A stretch of 12,263 bases of DNA from Acidimicrobiales bacterium. Its GTDB lineage: Bacteria > Actinomycetota > Acidimicrobiia > Acidimicrobiales > RAAP-2. A program made the position numbers and the translations under genes. The stretch is taken from assembly GCA_017883105.1 (NCBI GenBank), contig JADGOF010000033.1:1-12263 (forward strand), given 5' to 3'. Below the pieces are notes generated by a model. It was given only the letters and a program-made list of their open reading frames with translations. It was not told the origin of the DNA and did not search any database. How positions within the stretch are numbered: the stretch's first letter is position 1; the number at the start of each line of letters is the position of its first letter. This document shows positions 4,911-12,263 of this stretch, in pieces.

Positions 4911-6191
4911 ATGGAAGCACGAGAGATCAAGGCACTTCAGATCGCAGCGACGATGCCCCTCAAGCGCACCACCTACGGCTGGCAGGTCCCCTCTCAGAGC
5001 GGGAATGGTACCTACCGGGTGGCTTCCACAAACCCCGCCATGGCTCAGATGGACATGGTTTCCGGCCTGGCCTGCACCTGCCCCGACTACGAGATGCGCG
5101 GCTTGCCGTGCAAACACGTAATGGCCGTCGAGTACACGATCAAGCGGGAGATCACACCGGAAGGCGAGGTAGTGACCGAGTCGGTCAAGGTCACTTACGG
5201 CCAGGATTGGACCGCTTACAACGCGGCTCAGTGCGAGGAAAAGGATCGCTTCCTCCCGATGCTGGCCGACTTGTGCTCTACCATCCCCCAGCCAGCACAG
5301 GGCCGTGGACGTCCTCGCCTGCCTATGAGTGACATGGCCTTCGCTGCCGTGTCCAAGGTCTACGGCGGCATGTCGGCCCGTCGATCGGACAGCGACGTTC
5401 GGGAGAATGCGGCCAAGGGGCATATGGCCCAGGACCCGCATTTCAACAGCGTCCTGCGGTACCTGCGTGACCCTGAGATGACCCCGGTACTCAAGAGTCT
5501 GGTGGAACTGTCGGCCCTGCCCCTCAAAGGCGTCGAGGACGATTTCGCCGCTGATTCCACCGGTTTCAGCACCTGCCGGTTCATCCGTTGGTACGACCAC
5601 AAGTGGGGCAAAGAGCAGACGAAGCGCGAATGGGTGAAGTTGCATGCCATGACCGGAGTCCGCACGAACATCGTGACGGCGGTTGAACTGTCCGGCTGGC
5701 GGTCGAACGACACGAACTACTTCCGCCCGCTGCTGGCTACGACTGGTGAGAACTTCGAGTATCGGAACGTGACCGCCGACAAGGCGTATTCGTCCAAGGC
5801 CAACCTGCAAGCGGTCGCTGACGGCGGTGGAACCCCATACATCCCGTTCAAGGCGACCAGGGGCGGGGCGGTGCCTGCGGTCCACAATCCCAATGCAACC
5901 CTGCCGGGTATTGAAGCATCGGCCTGGACTCGGATGTACCACATGTTCGCCTACCAGCGGGATACGTTCCTCTCCCGCTACCACCAGCGGAGCAACGTCG
6001 AGACGACGTTCTCCATGATCAAGGCCAAGTTCGGCGACTCCCTGCGGAGCAAGTCCGACGAGGGACAGATGAATGAGGTTCTCTGCAAGGTGATCTGCCA
6101 CAACCTGTGCGTGCTGATCTCGTGCATCCATGAGATCGGGCTGGACGTGCCGGGGTTTGCCACCCAGCAAACAGCAACCACAGGGGCCTAG
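4911..6191 (+). CDS. SWIM zinc-finger DDE transposase
   Basis: A 426-residue protein with an N-terminal SWIM zinc finger (Cys55, Cys57, Cys67, His69 in ACTCPDYEMRGLPCKHVM) followed by a DDE-type transposase catalytic domain. The likely catalytic acids are Asp215 (ADSTGFS), Asp290 (TADKAYSS) and Glu364 (SNVETTFSMIK). This combination occurs in IS4/IS5-like transposases, which cut DNA ends and join them to a target. The SWIM finger probably contributes DNA or protein binding. The frame is uninterrupted and all key residues are present, so the enzyme may be active. The ATG at 4911 has ribosome site AGGGAG. It is the only recombinase-type gene in the window and lies inside module 2. Whether its substrates are the TGCACC-bearing module ends is an inference without direct proof. 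Confidence 0.88.
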   Translation: MEAREIKALQIAATMPLKRTTYGWQVPSQSGNGTYRVASTNPAMAQMDMVSGLACTCPDYEMRGLPCKHVMAVEYTIKREITPEGEVVTESVKVTYGQDWTAYNAAQCEEKDRFLPMLADLCSTIPQPAQGRGRPRLPMSDMAFAAVSKVYGGMSARRSDSDVRENAAKGHMAQDPHFNSVLRYLRDPEMTPVLKSLVELSALPLKGVEDDFAADSTGFSTCRFIRWYDHKWGKEQTKREWVKLHAMTGVRTNIVTAVELSGWRSNDTNYFRPLLATTGENFEYRNVTADKAYSSKANLQAVADGGGTPYIPFKATRGGAVPAVHNPNATLPGIEASAWTRMYHMFAYQRDTFLSRYHQRSNVETTFSMIKAKFGDSLRSKSDEGQMNEVLCKVICHNLCVLISCIHEIGLDVPGFATQQTATTGA

Positions 6192-6270
6192 AGACAAATC
6201 CAACCACCCTCCAGATGGGGCCGTTTGACCAGATGGAATCCTTGGTTGACGCAACGTCGGCTGTCGGCCC

Positions 6271-6873
6271 ATGCTGTCCGACGTGACCGACCTGCCATTC
6301 ACCTTTGACCCAGATGACCTGTTAGTGCGGGCTTGGCAAGTATCGGTTGTCCGTCTGGACGAACCACTCTTAGACATCCAGCCCCCGGCCGCCGCAGTGC
6401 GGATAGTCCTGAGAGGACCTCGGTGCGGATTCCTTGAAGACGACCCCACCGCCACTCCCGCTACCGCTCCTCAGATTCCATTTGGCGTCATGTTTGTCGG
6501 TGACGTTGGGTTCTTCACTGCCCTGGGCCTCAGATTTGACGAGTCGGCAACCGCTCCGGTGGTTGTTCCGGCAATGATCCTGAGGCCACCAACGCTCGCT
6601 CCCGCTAGCGAAGACATCTGGATGCGCCACATAACAGCCGCGTTTCTCAATCCCGATGAACCGCAGGAAACGCTCTATCTCGATATCGAGGGGCCGTGGC
6701 TTTCGGAGTGTTTGGCCACTGCGGGAGCCACGACCGAGGCGATCAGCTACCACAAGGGGTTCTTTTTGCCTAAGGAGATGGCCACGGACTTTGCCCGAAC
6801 ATTTCTTTGGGTTGCCAGGGCGACCCAAGATGCGGCCCAGCTGGGCCAGTTGGGCATCTGGACGATCAACTAG
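6271..6873 (+). CDS. Hypothetical protein, 200 residues
   Basis: I do not recognise this protein. It is acidic overall and rich in proline and alanine in its first half. It has no obvious signal peptide, membrane helix or metal-binding motif. The second half reads like a soluble alpha/beta domain (for example WMRHITAAFLNPDEP and ETLYLDIEGPWLSE). It begins with ATG 79 bases after the transposase stop; there is no clear ribosome site, and a GTG at 6284 is out of frame. It may be passenger cargo of module 2. That it is a gene rests on the open frame, its codon pattern and its position between well-defined features. Confidence 0.6.
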   Translation: MLSDVTDLPFTFDPDDLLVRAWQVSVVRLDEPLLDIQPPAAAVRIVLRGPRCGFLEDDPTATPATAPQIPFGVMFVGDVGFFTALGLRFDESATAPVVVPAMILRPPTLAPASEDIWMRHITAAFLNPDEPQETLYLDIEGPWLSECLATAGATTEAISYHKGFFLPKEMATDFARTFLWVARATQDAAQLGQLGIWTIN

Positions 6874-7061
6874 CACGGTCCCCTGCCTTCATCCCCATGG
6901 ATGGCCATTGCCAAAGCGGGCGGAACTGGAGCGGTGAGCGAAGCCCAACGGCAGCAAGGGTCTGCAACCGCTGATCCCACTCACCGCCGAGCGGCCTCCA
7001 TTCTTGGGATTGACCGTGGTTGACCATTCAACCCACCGCCAAACAGGATCGCCATTGATCA
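6874..7061 (+). other. Non-coding stretch before the L end of module 2
   Basis: No gene is supported here. The word TTGACC occurs twice (7010-7015 and 7020-7025), and GGTTGA (7018-7023) with TCAACC (7028-7033) forms a small hairpin. The rest is featureless. Confidence 0.45.
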
Positions 7062-7143
7062 CGTACCCCTTTATGGTGCAGGAACTCAGGCTGCACCAAT
7101 AGTCGGCCCTCCTGGTGCTTTCCGGTGCAAGGCCCATCTCGGG
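7062..7143 (+). repeat. Right junction: L end of module 2 plus 9-bp direct repeat
   Basis: CGTACC (7062-7067) is followed by GGTGCA (7075), TGCACC (7092), a near-copy GGTGCT (7114) and GGTGCAAGGCC (7124-7134), then CATCTCGGG (7135-7143). The 17- and 49-base distances from the first GGTGCA are exactly those of the L end at 3811-3865. After the 9-mer the sequence changes to the dnaK upstream region, with no R end. Confidence 0.75.
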
Positions 7144-7149
7144 CAAGAG

Positions 7150-7179
7150 TTGATGAATATCCTAAAACAAATCTATACA
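7150..7179 (+). promoter_or_regulatory. Candidate dnaK operon promoter
   Basis: TTGATG (7150-7155), 18 bases, TATACA (7174-7179) is the best sigma-70-like match upstream of dnaK, giving a leader of about 120 bases. AGTTGA (7148-7153) and TCAACT (7188-7193) form an inverted pair flanking it. No full HspR (CTTGAGT-N7-ACTCAAG) or CIRCE element is visible. TACAGT at 7198-7203 is a second possible -10 box. Confidence 0.4.
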
Positions 7180-7304
7180 GAGCACACTCAACTTTGATAC
7201 AGTGGAAGCCGTAAGGAATTGAGAACAGAGCCGGTCGCAGGGTCGGCATCAGCGTGGAATCAAGAGAGCGTGCCCGACGAGGGCAGCGAGTAGGAGGCAA
7301 CAAG

Positions 7305-9137
<1,833 letters not shown>

Positions 9138-9143
9138 TTGTCG

Positions 9144-9863
9144 ATGACCGGCAACGACGAGTCTGGTCATGACGGCGCCGAGCAGGGATCGGAGCCCGGG
9201 GAGGTTTCCGACCCCCGCTACTCACCGGGCGCGGGGGTAGTCGATCCCGGTTCCGACGACGCCCCTGCCGGCAGTGAGGAGGTTGCCGTCGACGAACTCC
9301 TCGATGAGGGCGAGGTGACCACGGAGATCATCGACGGCACCGCTCCCGAGCTGGACGCGGCGGCCGTCGCCGTCGCCCAGCGCGACGAGTACCTCGACTC
9401 CCTGCGCCGCCTGCAGGCCGACTTCGAGAACTACAAGAAGCGAGTGGCCAACCAGCAGGCCGACCAGCTGGCTCGGGCCGCCTCGGGTCTGGTCGACAAG
9501 TTGCTCCCGGTGCTCGACACCCTGGACCTGGCGGTCCAGCACCTGAGTGACGCCGAGTCGACCGACGCCAAGGCGCTGGTGGCGGCCACCAGCCAGTTGC
9601 AGGGGGTGCTGGCCAAAGAAGGCCTCGATCGGATCGATCCGCTCGGTGAGGAGTTCGATCCCACCGCCCACGAAGCGGTCGGCCAGCTGCCGGCGGAGGT
9701 CGCCGCCGATGGCGATGCCCCGGGTGACGTGCCGACCGATGACGGCACCGGTGCCATGGCCGGTGCCCCGTCGGGTGAGCCGTTGGTGGCCCAGGTCATG
9801 CGACCCGGGTACCGGTGGAAGGGAACGGTGCTTCGCCCGGCCATGGTGATGGTGCGCGGCTAG
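9144..9863 (+). CDS. grpE: Nucleotide exchange factor GrpE
   Basis: Dimeric co-chaperone that releases ADP from DnaK. The 239-residue protein has a long acidic, disordered N-terminus (1-70). A helical dimerisation stretch carries the typical LRRLQADFENYKKR (87-100), and the C-terminal beta-wing holds RPGYRWKGTVLRPAMVMV (220-237). Between HEAV (176-179) and this signature lie about 20 more residues than usual, rich in Gly, Asp and Ala. The ATG at 9144 is preferred over TTG at 9138, because an AAGAG at 9129-9133 is then about 10 bases upstream. It lies 6 bases after dnaK and 64 bases before dnaJ, in which the word ACAGG recurs three times (9864, 9880, 9889). Confidence 0.96.
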   Translation: MTGNDESGHDGAEQGSEPGEVSDPRYSPGAGVVDPGSDDAPAGSEEVAVDELLDEGEVTTEIIDGTAPELDAAAVAVAQRDEYLDSLRRLQADFENYKKRVANQQADQLARAASGLVDKLLPVLDTLDLAVQHLSDAESTDAKALVAATSQLQGVLAKEGLDRIDPLGEEFDPTAHEAVGQLPAEVAADGDAPGDVPTDDGTGAMAGAPSGEPLVAQVMRPGYRWKGTVLRPAMVMVRG

Positions 9864-9927
9864 ACAGGCCGAAAGGCGGACAGGACGTACAGGTAGTGCG
9901 AAGAGTGAAGGGCTAGGACGACACACG

Positions 9928-11055
9928 GTGGCGCCGCAACGCGAATGGTTCGAGAAGGACTACTACAAGGCCCTCGGCGTGCCCAGTACGGCCACGGCCA
10001 AGGAGATCACCAGCGCGTACCGGAAGCTGGCCAAGAAGCACCACCCTGACACCAACCCGGGTCAGGAGGACACGTTCAAGGAGATCAGCGCCGCCTACGA
10101 CGTGCTCGGTGACGCAGCCCGGCGCAAGGAGTACGACGAGGTCCGGACCATGGGACCCGGCGCGGGTACCGGTGGGTTCCCCGGCGGGTTCGGGGGAGGC
10201 GGGGGCGCGACCTACCGGGTCGAGGACATGGGCGACCTCGGGGATATCTTCGGGGGCCTGTTCGGCCGCGGACGGCGGGGTGGCAGTGGCGCCCCCGGGC
10301 CCCAGCGGGGAAGTGACGTGGAGACCGACCTGCACCTTTCCTTCGAGGACGCCGTCAAAGGGGTGACCACCTCGGTCAACGTGACCACCGACGCCCGGTG
10401 CCATATCTGCCACGGTTCGGGCTCGGCCCCCGGCACCCAACCCGTCACCTGCCCGCAGTGCGGGGGGACGGGCAGCCTGCAGGACAACCAGGGCCTGTTC
10501 TCCCTCAGCCAGATCTGTCCGCATTGCGGGGGCCGTGGGACTGTGGTCACCTCGCCGTGCCCCACCTGCGCCGGCTCGGGCGTCGAGCACCGCAACCGCT
10601 CGGTGAAGGTGCGGATCCCGCCGGGCGTGGAGCACGGCCAACGCATCCGGGTGAAGGGCCGGGGTGCGGCCGGCCGCGGCAATGCACCGAGCGGCGACCT
10701 CTACGTGGTCGTGCGGGTGGACCGGCACGGCGTCTTCGGTCGCCGGGGCCGCAACCTCACGCTCTCCGTGCCGGTCTCGTATTCGGAGGCCGCCCTGGGC
10801 ACCACCCTGACTGTGCCCACCCTGACCGAACCGGTCACCCTGCGGGTGCCCGCAGGTACGCCGTCGGGCCGCACCTTCCGGGTGAGGGGCCGAGGCGTGC
10901 CGGCCGGCAAGAAGAGCGCCACTGGTGACCTACTGGTCTCGGTGGACGTGGCCGTGCCCGAGTCACTGACCGACGAGCAGCGCGCCGCGGTCGAGGCGTT
11001 GGCCGAGGTGATCGGGCCGCCGGTGCGTGACACCGTGGAGGTGGGACATGAATGA
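9928..11055 (+). CDS. dnaJ: Chaperone DnaJ (Hsp40)
   Basis: Co-chaperone that delivers substrates to DnaK and stimulates its ATPase. The full type I architecture is present in 375 residues. It has a J domain with HPD at 39-41, a Gly/Phe-rich linker (about 75-120), and four zinc-binding CxxCxGxG repeats starting at Cys158, Cys175, Cys197 and Cys211. Two C-terminal beta domains follow. The start is GTG at 9928, with AGGA about 9 bases upstream. The last 8 bases overlap hspR, indicating translational coupling. Confidence 0.97.
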   Translation: MAPQREWFEKDYYKALGVPSTATAKEITSAYRKLAKKHHPDTNPGQEDTFKEISAAYDVLGDAARRKEYDEVRTMGPGAGTGGFPGGFGGGGGATYRVEDMGDLGDIFGGLFGRGRRGGSGAPGPQRGSDVETDLHLSFEDAVKGVTTSVNVTTDARCHICHGSGSAPGTQPVTCPQCGGTGSLQDNQGLFSLSQICPHCGGRGTVVTSPCPTCAGSGVEHRNRSVKVRIPPGVEHGQRIRVKGRGAAGRGNAPSGDLYVVVRVDRHGVFGRRGRNLTLSVPVSYSEAALGTTLTVPTLTEPVTLRVPAGTPSGRTFRVRGRGVPAGKKSATGDLLVSVDVAVPESLTDEQRAAVEALAEVIGPPVRDTVEVGHE

Positions 11056-11449
11056 TGATCGCCGGACCCGGGCCGTCTACGTCATCTCGGTGGCCGCCGA
11101 GCTGGCCGGGGTCCATCCCCAGACCCTGCGCATCTACGAGCGCAAGGGCCTGCTCGACCCCAGCCGCACCAGTGGCGGTAGCCGACGCTTCAGCGAGCAG
11201 GACCTCGACCGGCTCCGGCACATCCAGAGCCTGACCAACGGCGGCCTCAATCTCGAAGGGGTCCGCCGGGTGATGGAGCTCGAAGACGAGGTGGCCCGGC
11301 TCCGCGACGAACTGGCCGCCACCCGGGCCGAGGCCCGCGAGGCGGTGGCTGTGACTCATCGCCAGTACCGGCGCGACCTGGTGCCTCTCAACCAATTTCC
11401 GGTGGCCACTCGGCCGCAACGGAGACACGTGCAGGAAGGATCAAGATGA
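11048..11449 (+). CDS. hspR: Heat-shock repressor HspR (MerR family)
   Basis: Actinobacterial repressor of the dnaK operon and clpB; it binds HAIR inverted repeats and uses DnaK as co-repressor. The 133-residue protein has a MerR-type winged helix at residues 11-80 (YVISVAAELAGVHPQTLRIY, then ERKGLLDPSRTSGGSRRFSE), followed by a coiled coil (about 78-105) and a basic tail. The ATG at 11048 is chosen because GGAGGTGGG lies just upstream and because the conserved domain then starts at the usual distance. It begins inside dnaJ and its TGA stop overlaps the clpB start as ATGA. The operon position strongly supports HspR over other MerR proteins. Confidence 0.93.
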   Translation: MNDDRRTRAVYVISVAAELAGVHPQTLRIYERKGLLDPSRTSGGSRRFSEQDLDRLRHIQSLTNGGLNLEGVRRVMELEDEVARLRDELAATRAEAREAVAVTHRQYRRDLVPLNQFPVATRPQRRHVQEGSR

Positions 11450-12263
11450 GCATCAACCCGGAACGGTGGACGGTCAAGACCCAGGAGGCACTGGCCTCGG
11501 CGGTGGACCGGGCCCGATCGCGCAACAACCCCGAGGTCACCCCCGAGCACCTGCTGGTCGCGGTCCTCGAGCAGACCGACGGCATCGCCGGGCCGATCCT
11601 CACCCGGCTGGGTCTGGAGCCCGCCGTACTGAGCGAACGCATCAACGGCGACCTCGGCCGGCTGCCCCAGGTGGTCGGCGGACAGGAGCCCGGCATCGAC
11701 CGCGCCATGCGCGACGTGCTGTCCGAGGCAGACCGGCTCCGCACCGACATGGGGGACGAGTACCTCTCGGTGGAGCACCTGGTGCTGGCCATGGCCGACC
11801 GGATCGGCGTGGACCGTGACCAGTTGCTGGGTGCCTTGCGCGACGTGCGGGGCAGCCACCGGGTGACCTCGCAGAACCCCGAGGAGACCTTCCAGGCCCT
11901 GGAGAAGTACGGCCGGGACCTCACCGCCCTGGCCCGCCAGGGGAAGATGGACCCGGTCATCGGCCGGGACGAAGAGGTGCGACGGGTCATCCAGGTCCTG
12001 TCCCGCCGGACCAAGAACAATCCCGTCCTGATCGGCGAGCCCGGCGTGGGCAAGACGGCCATCGTCGAGGGCCTGGCCCAGCGCATCGTCGAAGGGGACG
12101 TGCCCGAGGGCTTGAAGGGCAAGCGGGTCATCGGCCTCGACATGGGCTCGATGGTGGCGGGGGCCAAGTACCGGGGTGAGTTCGAGGAACGACTGAAGGC
12201 GGTGCTCAAGGAGATCACCGACGCCCAGGGTGAGGTGATCACCTTCATCGACGAGCTCCACAC
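11446..12263 (+). CDS. clpB: Disaggregase ClpB, N-terminal part (3' end outside window)
   Basis: AAA+ hexameric disaggregase that works with DnaK/DnaJ/GrpE to recover aggregated proteins. The window holds the first 272 codons. These cover the Clp N-domain (two repeats, residues about 5-150, beginning MSINPERWTVKTQEAL) and the start of the first AAA+ module, with Walker A GEPGVGKT at 197-204, the pore-loop sequence AGAKYRGEFEER, and Walker B ending FIDELH (Asp269, Glu270) at the window edge. The ATG at 11446 overlaps the hspR stop by 4 bases, and AGGAAGGA (11433-11440) serves as ribosome site. ClpB rather than ClpC is favoured by the N-domain sequence and by the operon with hspR, although the diagnostic middle domain is out of view. 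Confidence 0.93.
   Translation, partial: MSINPERWTVKTQEALASAVDRARSRNNPEVTPEHLLVAVLEQTDGIAGPILTRLGLEPAVLSERINGDLGRLPQVVGGQEPGIDRAMRDVLSEADRLRTDMGDEYLSVEHLVLAMADRIGVDRDQLLGALRDVRGSHRVTSQNPEETFQALEKYGRDLTALARQGKMDPVIGRDEEVRRVIQVLSRRTKNNPVLIGEPGVGKTAIVEGLAQRIVEGDVPEGLKGKRVIGLDMGSMVAGAKYRGEFEERLKAVLKEITDAQGEVITFIDELH

Larger units (their letters stand above)
3880..7134 (+). mobile_element. Putative mobile module 2 (wHTH, tRNA-Gln, SWIM transposase)
   Basis: The span is bounded by GGCTTTGCACC (3880-3890) and GGTGCAAGGCC (7124-7134), with CATCTCGGG outside both. It has the same plan as module 1 at its left side (cargo gene, 30-base hairpin sequence, tRNA-Gln). It then adds a zinc-ribbon gene, a SWIM/DDE transposase and an unknown gene before the L end. 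Because it contains a transposase it could be the self-moving partner. The added genes could instead be a separate insertion into the module; I found no convincing terminal repeats directly around the transposase gene. Confidence 0.5.

Noticed and set aside
6211..6236. CCAGATGG repeated twice as a target duplication beside the transposase
   Set aside because: Both copies are on the same side of the gene, 18 bases apart, with no matching copy upstream of 4911, so they do not flank an insertion.
3783..6455. An 890-codon open frame on the minus strand
   Set aside because: It runs antisense through the winged-helix gene, tRNA and SWIM transposase, all of which have strong independent support, and its translation shows no family motif. 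It is a GC-rich shadow frame.

Overview
The window looks like the chromosome of a high-GC Gram-positive bacterium (Actinobacteria). An Acidimicrobiia-type lineage is possible, but that is a guess. The reasons are GC-rich third codon positions, a DnaK of the short Gram-positive type, the gene order dnaK-grpE-dnaJ-hspR with the actinobacterial repressor HspR, and several genes whose -10 box lies so close to the start codon that the mRNA would be leaderless.

Layout. Positions 1-1074 hold the 3' part of an ammonium transporter gene (amt) and a PII signal protein gene (glnK), separated by a strong hairpin. A bidirectional terminator at 1129-1160 separates them from gpmA (glycolytic phosphoglycerate mutase) on the minus strand. 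From 7305 to the right edge runs a heat-shock operon, dnaK-grpE-dnaJ-hspR-clpB. It has short gaps or overlaps and is cut by the window end inside clpB. These two blocks are ordinary housekeeping DNA.

Between gpmA and dnaK, at about 1997-7134, sits an accessory island that is visibly less GC-rich. I read it as two tandem mobile modules. Module 1 (1997-3870) carries a self-inhibited Fic protein and a decayed tRNA-Gln. Module 2 (3880-7134) carries a small winged-helix-like protein, an intact tRNA-Gln(CUG), a small zinc-ribbon protein, a SWIM-zinc-finger DDE transposase and an unrecognised 200-residue protein. The same 9-base word, CATCTCGGG, lies at the left edge (1988-1996), between the modules (3871-3879) and at the right edge (7135-7143). 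Each module starts with GGCTTTGCACC followed by two more TGCACC words at fixed spacing. Each ends with the inverted match GGTGCAARGCC preceded by further GGTGCA/TGCACC words. Removing everything between the outer 9-mers would leave gpmA and dnaK divergent with an intergenic gap of roughly 190 bases, which looks like the ancestral arrangement.

The two modules share more than their ends. In each, a cargo gene is followed by an identical 30-base hairpin sequence and, 13 bases later, by a tRNA-like gene with anticodon CTG. This repeated plan (R end, cargo gene, hairpin, tRNA-Gln, L end) is the most unusual thing here and may represent an undescribed class of cassette-like element. The SWIM transposase of module 2 is the only visible candidate for moving it. 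The insertion point lies six bases upstream of the best dnaK promoter candidate, so the island may also affect heat-shock gene expression.
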